64,000 nt of DNA from the NCBI GenBank assembly GCA_029862045.1, contig JAOTYE010000007.1, positions 108,172 to 172,171 of the forward strand, given 5' to 3'. Positions within the stretch are counted from its first letter, which is position 1, and each line of letters begins with the position of its first letter. A program made the position numbers and the translations under genes. Below, one piece after another: positions 27,481-35,975 of the stretch. Below the pieces are notes generated by a model. The model was not told the DNA's origin. It made no database searches and saw only the letters and a program-made list of their open reading frames with translations. The stretch is from Gammaproteobacteria bacterium. GTDB lineage: Bacteria; Pseudomonadota; Gammaproteobacteria; Steroidobacterales; Woeseiaceae.

Positions 27481-28227
27481 ATGTGGAAATTCATACATAA
27501 GTTGGCGTCGCCGCCACATTTTTACAGCCTTGCGGCACGCATGGTGCCGTGGTTCGTCGTGCCTGGCCTGTTGCTCGTCGCCTATGGCGTCTATGCAGGC
27601 TTGTTCATTGCGCCGGCGGACTATCAGCAAGGCGACGCGTTTCGGATTATTTACATCCATGTGCCGTCCGCCTATTTGTCGATGATGACGTACATGATCA
27701 TGGCCGTCAGCGCGGCCATCGGCCTGATCTGGCGCATCAAGCTGGCGCATGCGGTTGCCGCCGGCGCGGCGCCGCTTGGCGCCTGGTTTACATTTCTCGC
27801 GCTTGTTACCGGTTCGATCTGGGGCAAGCCGATGTGGGGCACCTGGTGGGAGTGGGGCGATCCTCGACTAACGTCGGAGTTAATCCTGCTGTTTCTGTAT
27901 TTCGGGTACATGGCCTTGCGAGGCGCGATTGACGACACGGTCAAAGCGGACAAGGCGAGCGCCGTGCTGGCGATGGTCGGCGCCGTCAATGTGCCGATCA
28001 TTCACTTTTCCGTAGAATGGTGGAGTTCCCTGCACCAGGGACCCACGCTGGTGAAGAAGGGCGGCCCTGCGATGGACGTGGCAATGCTGTATCCGCTGCT
28101 TGCAATGATTCTTGGATTTACCTTCCTGTTTGCCGCGTTGTTGCTGCGACGTGTCAGAGCGGAAGTCTTGTTTCGCGAACGTCGCACGCGTTGGGTGAAA
28201 GAACTGGTCTTGTCTGGAGGAACTTAG
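27481..28227 (+). CDS. ccmC: Haem exporter protein CcmC
   Basis: 248 aa, six membrane helices. The tryptophan-rich periplasmic WWD-type motif WGTWWEWGDPRLTSELILL (about 119-137) and the flanking conserved histidines (IHVPSAY and IHFSVEWW) bind haem for transfer to CcmE. 11 bp after ccmB. Confidence 0.96.
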   Translation: MWKFIHKLASPPHFYSLAARMVPWFVVPGLLLVAYGVYAGLFIAPADYQQGDAFRIIYIHVPSAYLSMMTYMIMAVSAAIGLIWRIKLAHAVAAGAAPLGAWFTFLALVTGSIWGKPMWGTWWEWGDPRLTSELILLFLYFGYMALRGAIDDTVKADKASAVLAMVGAVNVPIIHFSVEWWSSLHQGPTLVKKGGPAMDVAMLYPLLAMILGFTFLFAALLLRRVRAEVLFRERRTRWVKELVLSGGT

Positions 28228-28230
28228 TCA

Positions 28231-28392
28231 ATGGAAGGATTGTCAATGGGCGGATACGGTGCCTACGTATGGACCTGCTTCATACTGGCTGCACTCGTTT
28301 TTGTTATTTGCGAATGGCGCGCACGATTGCGGCAACGCAGGGTCTACAGGGACATTGAAGTGCGCATCAAAGCGCTCGGAGACACGCAATGA
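28231..28392 (+). CDS. ccmD: Haem exporter small subunit CcmD
   Basis: 53 aa. ATG 28231 follows GGAGG in TCTGGAGGAACTTAGTCA. Sequence MEGLSMGGYGAYVWTCFIL then a single membrane helix and a basic tail (EWRARLRQRRVYRDIE), as in all CcmD proteins, which help release CcmE from CcmABC. Its TGA overlaps the ccmE ATG. Confidence 0.93.
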   Translation: MEGLSMGGYGAYVWTCFILAALVFVICEWRARLRQRRVYRDIEVRIKALGDTQ

Positions 28393-28862
28393 AACCGAGA
28401 CAACAGCGTATGCTCGCCGTCGGCCTGGTGGCGGCCGGCGTCGCTATCGCAACCACGCTATCGCTGCAGGCCATGAAGGACAACATGATGTTCTTCGTGA
28501 GTGTGACCGAGGTGGCCGAAGGCAAGTACCCGGACAACAGGAATTTTCGGGTCGGCGGGCTGGTACGTGACGGCAGCGTGCAGCGCGAAGAGGGCTCGCT
28601 TGAGATGACTTTCAAGGTGACGGACCTGCGCTGCGACCTGGACGTGAGCTATACGGGCGTTTTGCCCGACCTGTTTCGCGAAGGTCAGGGTGTCGTCGCA
28701 CACGGACGCTTGGAAGATAGCGGCGTCTTTGTCGCGGATGAGATTCTCGCCAAGCATGACGAGAACTACATGGCACCGGAAGTCGCCGATTCGATGGCTG
28801 ACCATGTGACGGATCAGACAGCGGGACTGAGTGAAGGCCCGTTGGAGTGCCCCTCGCAATGA
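28389..28862 (+). CDS. ccmE: Periplasmic haem chaperone CcmE
   Basis: 157 aa. Signal-anchor helix about 8-28, then OB fold RNFRVGGLVRDGSV. Covalent haem-binding His123 and axial Tyr127 in LAKHDENYMAP. It overlaps ccmD (ATGA) and ccmF (4 bp). Confidence 0.96.
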   Translation: MKPRQQRMLAVGLVAAGVAIATTLSLQAMKDNMMFFVSVTEVAEGKYPDNRNFRVGGLVRDGSVQREEGSLEMTFKVTDLRCDLDVSYTGVLPDLFREGQGVVAHGRLEDSGVFVADEILAKHDENYMAPEVADSMADHVTDQTAGLSEGPLECPSQ

Positions 28863-30820
28863 TCCCCGAGATCGGTCATTTTGCGCTGATACTGGCGTTG
28901 TCTCTGGCGCTGCTGCAGGGCATCCTGCCGCTCGTCGGTGCACACCGCAATGACGTCGCAATGATGTCGACGGCGCGAACTGCAGCTGTTGGACAGCTTG
29001 TTTTCGTAGTGGTTGCTTACGGCTGCTTAACCTGGGCGTTCCTGCACAGTGATTTTTCAGTTGCGTATGTCGCAAATCACTCGCAACTTGCGCTGCCGAC
29101 AATGTACAAGGTGGCCGCAGTGTGGGGCGGGCACGAAGGGTCCGTATTGTTGTGGATACTGATACTGTCGTGCTGGACTGTAGCAGTCGGTCGCTACAGC
29201 CGCGGTTTGCCCGACACGTTCATTTCCCGGGTCATCGGTGTGCTCGGACTGCTTTCCGTTGGTTTTTTGCTGTTCGCATTGCTGACGTCGAATCCGTTCG
29301 AGCGTCTTGCAATGCCGCCAGCCGATGGTGCTGACCTGAATCCTCTCTTGCAGGATCCGGGGATGGCTATTCATCCGCCGATGCTGTACGTCGGCTACGT
29401 TGGTTTCTCGGTCGCGTTCGCATTTGCGATCGCCGCGATGTTAAGTGGCAACCTCGATCAGAAGTGGTCCAAATGGACGCGGCCGTGGACGACGGCAGCG
29501 TGGATCTTTCTGACACTTGGCATCGCGTTGGGCAGCTGGTGGGCGTATTACGAACTCGGCTGGGGTGGCTGGTGGTTCTGGGACCCGGTGGAAAACGCCT
29601 CGTTCATGCCATGGCTTGTCGGCACAGCGTTGATTCACTCGCTGGCAGTGGCCGAGAAGCGCGGACTGTTCAAGAGTTGGACCTTACTGCTCGCAATTGC
29701 GGCATTCTCGTTGAGTTTGCTCGGCACGTTCCTCGTTCGCTCCGGCATCATCGTATCGGTGCACGCGTTCGCGACTGATCCAACACGTGGCATTTTTATT
29801 CTGGCCTTCCTGGGCATTGTGATCTTGGGCGCATTGACCTTGTATGCATGGCGTGCGCCCACGCTTGACACTGACGCAGGTTTCAAGCCGAATTCGCGCG
29901 AAACATTCTTGCTCCTGAACAATGTATTGTTGGTCATTGCGGCGACGGTGGTATTCATTGGCACACTTGCGCCGCTGGTTTTCGAAGTCCTGGACGCAGG
30001 CAAAATATCGATTGGTCCACCGTGGTATGCCATTGCGTTCACAATTCCGATGTTGCCGCTTGTCTTTCTGATGGGAATCGGCATCCACACGACCTGGCGG
30101 CATCAGCCGGAGAATTTGCTTGCCCGACGTTTGCGGGTGCCTGCGGTCGTGGCAGTGGTAATCGGTATTTTGATTCCGGGCCTGCTTTACGGCCGTTTCG
30201 GCCTGATGGTTTGCATTGGCACCATCGCGGCATTCTGGGTTATGGGAACGGCGATTCTCGATCCGTTGCGGTCGTGGCGGCGTCCCAAAGGCACTGCGCG
30301 TATCACACCGGCCGTGCTCGGAATGTCGGTTGCACATTTCGGTGTTGGCATGTTCATTCTCGGCGTGACGCTCGTTTCCGCCTTCAACGTGGAAACCGAT
30401 ATGGCCATGCGTCCGGGAGAAACTCTCGAGGTTGCCGGGCATCGCTTCGAGCTCCGTGAGTTGCTGGACGTTGAAGGACCCAACTACGCCGCAGTCGAAG
30501 GCGTCGTTGAGATTCGGCGCGACGGCGATTTCGTCGGCGAGGTTCGTCCACAGAAACGTCAGTACCTCGTGCAGAAGAACTGGATGACGGAAGCTGGCAT
30601 ACATGTAGATTGGAACAAAGACCTGTTCATCGCGCTGGGGGATCAGCTCGGCAATAACACCTGGAGCGTACGTATCCAGTACAAGCCGATGATTCGTTTC
30701 ATCTGGCTCGGGGCGCTGGTCATGGCACTCGGTGGATTGATCGCTGCAAGTGACCGGCGCTATCGGGCGACGGCGTCAGACAAGTCCCGAGCTTCGATGG
30801 CGGCGACGGAGCCAGCATAG
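28859..30820 (+). CDS. ccmF: Cytochrome c haem lyase subunit CcmF
   Basis: 653 aa from ATG 28859, overlapping ccmE. Polytopic membrane protein with the WWD motif WGGWWFWDPVENASFMPW (about 235-252) and conserved WGGHEGS and PPMLYVGYVG histidine/proline segments. With CcmH/CcmI it ligates haem to apocytochrome CXXCH. Confidence 0.97.
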   Translation: MIPEIGHFALILALSLALLQGILPLVGAHRNDVAMMSTARTAAVGQLVFVVVAYGCLTWAFLHSDFSVAYVANHSQLALPTMYKVAAVWGGHEGSVLLWILILSCWTVAVGRYSRGLPDTFISRVIGVLGLLSVGFLLFALLTSNPFERLAMPPADGADLNPLLQDPGMAIHPPMLYVGYVGFSVAFAFAIAAMLSGNLDQKWSKWTRPWTTAAWIFLTLGIALGSWWAYYELGWGGWWFWDPVENASFMPWLVGTALIHSLAVAEKRGLFKSWTLLLAIAAFSLSLLGTFLVRSGIIVSVHAFATDPTRGIFILAFLGIVILGALTLYAWRAPTLDTDAGFKPNSRETFLLLNNVLLVIAATVVFIGTLAPLVFEVLDAGKISIGPPWYAIAFTIPMLPLVFLMGIGIHTTWRHQPENLLARRLRVPAVVAVVIGILIPGLLYGRFGLMVCIGTIAAFWVMGTAILDPLRSWRRPKGTARITPAVLGMSVAHFGVGMFILGVTLVSAFNVETDMAMRPGETLEVAGHRFELRELLDVEGPNYAAVEGVVEIRRDGDFVGEVRPQKRQYLVQKNWMTEAGIHVDWNKDLFIALGDQLGNNTWSVRIQYKPMIRFIWLGALVMALGGLIAASDRRYRATASDKSRASMAATEPA

Positions 30821-31350
30821 TGTCACGTTATCTCCTGCCGCTGATCGCTTTTGCGATTCTGATACCGATATTCGTAATTGGGCTGGGCAAAGACCCGAGC
30901 CAACTGCCGTCGCCGTTATTGCAGAAACCAGCGCCGCAATTCGAGTTACCGTCGGTGACCGATCCGACCAGGACCGTCGGCTCGGCGAGCTACGCGAATG
31001 AGCTGGCAATTGTCAATGTCTGGGCGACCTGGTGTGTTGGTTGCCGGCAAGAGCATGGATTTCTGATGCAGCTGGCTGAGTCCGGCGCAATTCCGATTTA
31101 TGGACTCAATTGGCGTGACAATCGTGCGGAAGCACAGCGCTTTCTGCAACAACTTGGCAATCCCTACCTCGACTCGGCCTACGATGAGGACGGCAGAGTG
31201 GGTATCGATTGGGGGGTTTATGGGGCACCCGAAACTTTCCTGATCGGCGCGGATGGAACGGTGTTATACAAACAACTCGGCCCGTTGAGCTGGGGATTGT
31301 GGGAACAACACTTCGTGCCACGGATTGAAGCGGCGAGAAACAAGCAATGA
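30820..31350 (+). CDS. ccmG: Thiol:disulfide interchange protein CcmG/DsbE
   Basis: 176 aa, GTG start at 30820 sharing one base with the ccmF stop. N-terminal anchor (about 4-24) and periplasmic thioredoxin fold with active-site WCVGC (Cys72/Cys75) instead of the more common WCPTC; the preceding NVWATW and later GVYGAPETFLIG fit CcmG. It keeps apocytochrome cysteines reduced. Confidence 0.95.
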   Translation: MSRYLLPLIAFAILIPIFVIGLGKDPSQLPSPLLQKPAPQFELPSVTDPTRTVGSASYANELAIVNVWATWCVGCRQEHGFLMQLAESGAIPIYGLNWRDNRAEAQRFLQQLGNPYLDSAYDEDGRVGIDWGVYGAPETFLIGADGTVLYKQLGPLSWGLWEQHFVPRIEAARNKQ

Positions 31351-31769
31351 AAATTCTGAGCGGTGTCCTGATTTTACTTTTGTTCACGGCATCTTCGTAT
31401 GCGATTGATACCGGCGAGGCTTTCGACGACCCTGAACTGCAGGCGCGTTACGAAAAGATCATCGACGAAGTACGTTGCCTCAAGTGCCAGAATCAGACGC
31501 TCAAGGATTCGAATGCGTTCCTTGCGTCAGATCTGCGCCGTGAGATCCGTCGCATGATCAGCGAAGGTATGACCGACGAGCAGATTTACGATTTTCTCGT
31601 CGATCGGTATGGAGAATTTGCGTTGTACCGGCCCCGTGCAAGCGGCAAGACACTGGTACTCTGGATGGCGCCGGTATTGTTATTGTTTGGCGGCGCCCTG
31701 GTGCTGTGGCGTATCTTACGCCGGCGAATGGCTTTGCCGATTGACGACAATTCAAGTGGCGAGGTCTGA
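31347..31769 (+). CDS. ccmH: Cytochrome c maturation protein CcmH (CcmL)
   Basis: 140 aa. Signal peptide about 1-19, then VRCLKCQNQTLKDSNA with the redox cysteines 44 and 47, and a membrane helix about 105-125. Short form that matches the N-terminal half of E. coli CcmH; the second half is encoded by the next gene. Confidence 0.95.
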   Translation: MKILSGVLILLLFTASSYAIDTGEAFDDPELQARYEKIIDEVRCLKCQNQTLKDSNAFLASDLRREIRRMISEGMTDEQIYDFLVDRYGEFALYRPRASGKTLVLWMAPVLLLFGGALVLWRILRRRMALPIDDNSSGEV

Positions 31770-31774
31770 CACGG

Positions 31775-32779
31775 ATGACGCTCTGGATTCTTCTCGCAGC
31801 AATGAGCCTTGTTGCCGTCGGCTTCGCGGTCTGGCCTTTATACAGACACCAACAGGGTCTGACGCCGTTGCTCGGCGTTGCAGTCGTATTCGTCGTGGGG
31901 ATGTCAGCGGGTCTCTATTACTACCAGGGGAAACCCGACCAGCCATCAGCGGCAGACGCGTTACCGGAGATGGAGGCTGTAGTCGGAGACCTGGCAGCAA
32001 GGCTGGCCAACAATCCTGATGATCTCAACGGCTGGAAGATGCTGGGCCGCTCTTACATGACGATGGGAAATTACAGCGGTGCCGTCGAAGCCTTTGAGCA
32101 TGCTGTGCAGCTTGAATCTGCAGAGGACGCACAAACACTTGTGTCGCTGGGTGAGGCACTGCTTGCAAGCACGGGCACCAGCATCGACGGGCGTATCTCA
32201 TCGCTGTTCGAGAATGCACTGGCCATCGAGCCGAATAATCCGCAAGCGCTGTTCTATGGCGGTATCGGTGCCTTCAATCGCAACGATCAGGAACTCGCTG
32301 CGGATCGTTGGGAAAGATTGCTCGCCCTGAATCCACCTGCGGAAATTCAGGGGATTTTGCAACAGCGCATCGCTGAGTGGCGTGGTGAGCCGGCGCCAGT
32401 GGCAACCGAAACACCCGCGCCGATCGAAGATCCGGGAGTGGTCGTTCGCGCCAGTATTTCCTTGGCGGATGCCGCCGCCGCCTCGCTGCCAGTCGAAGCG
32501 ACTGTGTTCGTGATTGCCCGCGACCCGGCGCAGCCCGTACCGCCGATTGCGGTAGCGCGCAGACGATTGTCCGAACTGCCGGTCACAGTCGAACTTGGCG
32601 ATCGTGAGTCAATGGTCCCGGGACGCTCATTGTCCGGCTTTGCTGAGTTTGAGCTCATTGTCCGGGTATCTGTTTCCGGTCAGCCGAGCGCACAACCCGG
32701 TGATTGGTTTGCAACGCAAATAGTCAAGCCCGCCGAAAACAAAAACATCGAGCTGTCGATACAGCAACAAGTCCCCTGA
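31775..32779 (+). CDS. ccmI: Cytochrome c maturation protein CcmI with TPR domain
   Basis: 334 aa. Two N-terminal membrane helices (about 1-22 and 32-52), TPR repeats (about 85-205, NGWKMLGRSYMTMGNYSGAVEAFEHAV is an obvious TPR and is given here only up to key residues), then a beta-rich C-terminal domain with Pro/Ala-rich linker. Holds apocytochrome c for CcmFH. Last gene of the ccm run, 5 bp after ccmH; 11 bp before an unrelated thioesterase gene, so that gene may be read from the same mRNA. Confidence 0.9.
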   Translation: MTLWILLAAMSLVAVGFAVWPLYRHQQGLTPLLGVAVVFVVGMSAGLYYYQGKPDQPSAADALPEMEAVVGDLAARLANNPDDLNGWKMLGRSYMTMGNYSGAVEAFEHAVQLESAEDAQTLVSLGEALLASTGTSIDGRISSLFENALAIEPNNPQALFYGGIGAFNRNDQELAADRWERLLALNPPAEIQGILQQRIAEWRGEPAPVATETPAPIEDPGVVVRASISLADAAAASLPVEATVFVIARDPAQPVPPIAVARRRLSELPVTVELGDRESMVPGRSLSGFAEFELIVRVSVSGQPSAQPGDWFATQIVKPAENKNIELSIQQQVP

Positions 32780-32790
32780 GGAAGATAGCA

Positions 32791-33195
32791 ATGTCCGACC
32801 CGATAGAAGCTGCGCCGATGTGCTTCGCCTGCGGCCAGGAAAACCCGATCGGTCTGAAAATTCAGTTCGACTTTGACGGCGCGGTTTGTACTGCTGAATT
32901 TACGCCGAACGAGAATCATGTTGGTTTTCAAGATACCGTGCATGGCGGCATCATCTACACCGCCCTGGACGATGTGACGGCGAACATCATGTACCAGCAG
33001 GGCCGCAAGGCGCACACAGCGCGCTGTGAAGTGCGTTACAGGCAAGCGTCGAGAGTCGGCGAAGCGCTCAAGCTCAAGGGGTGGATAGCCAACGAACGGC
33101 GCCGGCTGGTGATCCTCAAAGGCGAGGTTCGTCGAGCTGCGGACGACGTCCTTGTCGCCGACTGTGAATCAAGCTTTATGCTTGAGCAACCCTGA
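32791..33195 (+). CDS. PaaI-family hotdog thioesterase
   Basis: 134 aa from ATG 32791 (GAGGAAGATAGCA). Acyl-CoA thioesterase fold: MCFACGQENPIGLKI at the N-terminus, the hotdog active region HGGIIYTALDDVTANI with the catalytic Asp position, and a strand pair to the end. The CFACG-NPxGL start marks a specific PaaI subgroup. Substrate unknown; cytosolic. Follows ccmI by 11 bp and precedes a nitronate monooxygenase. Confidence 0.85.
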   Translation: MSDPIEAAPMCFACGQENPIGLKIQFDFDGAVCTAEFTPNENHVGFQDTVHGGIIYTALDDVTANIMYQQGRKAHTARCEVRYRQASRVGEALKLKGWIANERRRLVILKGEVRRAADDVLVADCESSFMLEQP

Positions 33196-33213
33196 TTTGA
33201 TTCGGAGATTCTG

Positions 33214-34179
33214 ATGTCATTACCCGCTGCACTTGCCGGCAGATTGCGACTGCCCCTGATCGGGGCACCAATGTTTATCGTCTCCAATCCCGCCCTGGCT
33301 ATTGCGCAATGCAAAGCCGGCATCATCGGCTCGTTTCCCGCACTGAATGCAAGGCCGCAAGAAGTACTCGATGAGTGGATCCGCGAGATCAAGGACTCGT
33401 TGGCTGCGTATTCGGCAGCGCATCCGGATGAGCCGGTGGCACCATTCGCCGTCAACCAAATTGCGCATCTGAGTAACGCTCGACTCCTTGCGGACATGGA
33501 AACCTGCGTGCGGCATGAGGTGCCAATCATCATCACGAGTTTGCGCCCGCCTGCCGAGATCGTGCAGGCCGTGCATGGCTATGGCGGGCTCGTTTTTCAT
33601 GATGTGATCAACCTGCGTCATGCACGCAAGGCGATGGAGCAAGGCGTCGACGGCATTATTGCGGTTTGTGCCGGAGCCGGCGGTCACGCCGGCACATCAA
33701 GCCCGTTTGCTCTCGTCAAAGAGATTCGCCGCGAATTCGACGGTGCGATCATACTCGCAGGGTGCATGACGAGCGGCGCTGACGTGCTCGCTGCTCAGGC
33801 TCTCGGCGCGGACCTGGCTTACATCGGCACGCGTTTTATTGCGACCGAGGAGGCGAATGCGCCGCCCGCGTACAAGGAGATGATTGTCGACAGCAAGTCC
33901 GCCGATATCGTGTACTCATCGCTATTTTCGGGCGTGCACGGTAGTTATCTGAAGGGCAGCATCGCCAGTGCCGGGCTTGATCCGGACAATCTGCCCGAAG
34001 GCGACAAGGCTGCAATGGACTTCAGCAAACGTGACAAAGCCGAAGCGAAAGCCTGGCGCGATATATGGAGTGCGGGCCAGGGCGTTGGTAACATCGATGA
34101 AATCCTGCCCACTAGCGACCTCGTGTTGCGCATGGCAGAGGAATACAACGCGACACGCGCACGGCTCGGCATCACCTGA
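33214..34179 (+). CDS. Nitronate monooxygenase (2-nitropropane dioxygenase family)
   Basis: 321 aa FMN-dependent TIM barrel. Seen: LPLIGAPMFIVSNPALA at the start, the IITSLRPP strand, AGGHAGTSSPFALV with the catalytic histidine, and GADLAYIGTRFIATEEANA, the FMN phosphate region. Detoxifies propionate-3-nitronate and similar compounds in characterised members. The first codons lie 18 bp after the thioesterase. Confidence 0.9.
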   Translation: MSLPAALAGRLRLPLIGAPMFIVSNPALAIAQCKAGIIGSFPALNARPQEVLDEWIREIKDSLAAYSAAHPDEPVAPFAVNQIAHLSNARLLADMETCVRHEVPIIITSLRPPAEIVQAVHGYGGLVFHDVINLRHARKAMEQGVDGIIAVCAGAGGHAGTSSPFALVKEIRREFDGAIILAGCMTSGADVLAAQALGADLAYIGTRFIATEEANAPPAYKEMIVDSKSADIVYSSLFSGVHGSYLKGSIASAGLDPDNLPEGDKAAMDFSKRDKAEAKAWRDIWSAGQGVGNIDEILPTSDLVLRMAEEYNATRARLGIT

Positions 34180-34181
34180 CA

Positions 34182-34601
34182 ATGAGAATCGTCCTCTGGT
34201 CGTATGTCTTCGTTGCCATCGGTGGTGCACTCGGCGCAATGGCCCGATTTGCGCTCAACGTCATGTTGCAAAGGGATATCGCGTTTCCCTGGGGCACACT
34301 CAGTGCCAATTTGTCTGGTTGCCTGGCGATGGGGGTTATCGCGCATCTCGTCGCGAGTTCAGCGTGGTTCAACGAGGCAGGGATCGTTCCAGATCAGTAC
34401 CGCCTGCTGTTCGCCATCGGATTCTGCGGCAGCTTTACGACCTTGTCTGCGCTGGTCATGGAGCTGCATACAATGTTGCAGCGGAACGAAATCGCGAATT
34501 CGTTCGCCTACCTGATGGCGACAATGATCGGCGGCTTCGCCTGTTTCTATATCGGCTTCATCGCGACCCGCACACTGCGCAGTCTTCCAGTATCGTCATA
34601 A
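34182..34601 (+). CDS. crcB: Fluoride exporter CrcB/Fluc
   Basis: 139 aa, four membrane helices, dual-topology dimeric fluoride channel. Motifs GGALGAMARF, PWGTLSANLSGC (the GTLxxNxxG helix) and GFCGSFTTLSALVME with the Phe-box and Na site. It starts 2 bp after the nitronate monooxygenase gene, so no room exists for its own fluoride riboswitch. The last 44 bp overlap the 3' end of the convergent decarboxylase gene. Confidence 0.95.
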   Translation: MRIVLWSYVFVAIGGALGAMARFALNVMLQRDIAFPWGTLSANLSGCLAMGVIAHLVASSAWFNEAGIVPDQYRLLFAIGFCGSFTTLSALVMELHTMLQRNEIANSFAYLMATMIGGFACFYIGFIATRTLRSLPVSS

Positions 34602-35907
34602 TTCTGTCGAGCCAGGCCCCGTGCTCGGGTTTCATCAGCACTGAGCGCAGACACGTCATTGTCTCTGCATTAGCCTCCAGCTCCGGCAGATAGCTCTGTA
34701 CGAGACCGACTGGCAACTCGATCAGTGCGAGGTGCAGGTCGTTTTCGGCTGCCAGGGCAAACACGCGACGAGCCCTGTCGCTCGCTTGCCTCGCATCGGC
34801 AGCATTGAGCGCATACACCACGATATCGAGCTCGGGCTGCATCAATGGTTGATAGTGCTCGCTGTCAGCCAGTCGTTGCCAGAAATCCCGCGCGGCGAGC
34901 AACCCAAGGTCGAGCCATTGCGCGAGTTGCCCGCCTTTCTCCAGCGGAAACAACTGCTGCGTTGCCCACAGGGCGACCGCAGATGCACCGGGCCGTGAGC
35001 ATTCGAGACTGATCTCTCCAAGATGCAACTCGGCGGAACTAAAATACGTGAACGGCGAGTCGTGTTTGTAGAACTGACCGACATCCGCGTTCCTGAATAG
35101 CACACACCCACAGCCGTACGGCTGGAGTCCATGTTTGTGCGGATCGACAACGATCGAGTCGACCTCGGGCAGGCGGTCGTATACCGCCCTGGTTTCGTCG
35201 CGTAATTCACTTGCCAAACCGAAGTAACCACCGTAGGCGGCGTCGGCATGAACACGCGCATCGTACTCGTTCGCTAACCCGAGAATTTCTCCAAGAGGAT
35301 CAACCGCGCCAAGGCCCGTATTGCCAATCGTTGCGACAATGGTTCCGACGTCGCCGGCCTTGAGCATGGCTTCTATTGCTGCCAGGTCCATACGTCCATC
35401 ATTGCAAACCGGCACCGCAGAGAACGGCAAGCCGAGAACGTCGCTGATCCGGCTGTGCGTATAGTGCGCCTGCTTTGAGCCGAGCACTCGTTTGCCGGGG
35501 TGCAGTCGGCCGGCAACCCAAAGGGCCTCGAGGTTGGCCATCGTGCCGCCACCAGTCAGGTGGCCGAGCGGCGCATCCCACCCATACATTTGGCCGAGTT
35601 CGACGATGCACTCTTTCTCAAGTGCCGAGCTTGCCTTGCCGCCATCGAGCGCATGGTTATTCGGGTTGACCCAAAGCGACATCGCGTAAGCGATGCGCGC
35701 AACCGGATGCGGTGGTTTGAGCATCTGGCCGGCGTACTGTGGGTGATAGTACGGGTAGTTGTCGTGCATGCGTTCGGCGACCAACTGCAATACCTGCGCC
35801 GCCGCGTCGGTGTCGAATTCCGCCGTGAACGACGGCAACTTCTCATAGCCCTTCGCCAATGTCGCCAGCGCCTGCTGTAACAGCTCAAGTTCGGCTGGAT
35901 TGATCAT
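34558..35907 (-). CDS. PLP-dependent group II decarboxylase (aromatic amino acid/tyrosine/glutamate type)
   Basis: 449 aa. Fold type I: HLTGGGTMANLEALWVA binds PLP phosphate, HADAAYGGYF has the Asp222 that pairs with the pyridine nitrogen, and VVDPHKHGLQPYG holds the Schiff-base Lys258. These fit the DDC/tyrosine/cysteine-sulfinate decarboxylase group. Size and YYHPQYAGQM resemble bacterial aspartate/tyrosine decarboxylases, but substrate cannot be assigned. The 3' end overlaps crcB by 44 bp tail to tail. Divergent from the hydroxylase gene, with about 70 bp between starts. Confidence 0.88.
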   Translation of the reverse strand: MINPAELELLQQALATLAKGYEKLPSFTAEFDTDAAAQVLQLVAERMHDNYPYYHPQYAGQMLKPPHPVARIAYAMSLWVNPNNHALDGGKASSALEKECIVELGQMYGWDAPLGHLTGGGTMANLEALWVAGRLHPGKRVLGSKQAHYTHSRISDVLGLPFSAVPVCNDGRMDLAAIEAMLKAGDVGTIVATIGNTGLGAVDPLGEILGLANEYDARVHADAAYGGYFGLASELRDETRAVYDRLPEVDSIVVDPHKHGLQPYGCGCVLFRNADVGQFYKHDSPFTYFSSAELHLGEISLECSRPGASAVALWATQQLFPLEKGGQLAQWLDLGLLAARDFWQRLADSEHYQPLMQPELDIVVYALNAADARQASDRARRVFALAAENDLHLALIELPVGLVQSYLPELEANAETMTCLRSVLMKPEHGAWLDRIMTILEDCAVCGSR

Positions 35908-35975
35908 TGATTTCTCTCAGCGGAGCCCGCCGCGGAGCTTACCGCACCTCGGGCCGATGGCGTTACTATTGGTGC

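Noticed and set aside
29684..30604. 306-codon open frame on the minus strand inside ccmF
   Set aside because: Shadow of a well-identified gene; composition is rich in His, Arg, Cys and Asn as expected from antisense of a membrane protein gene.
34080..34181. Fluoride riboswitch upstream of crcB
   Set aside because: Only 2 bp separate crcB from the previous gene, and I see no riboswitch-like fold in the preceding coding sequence.
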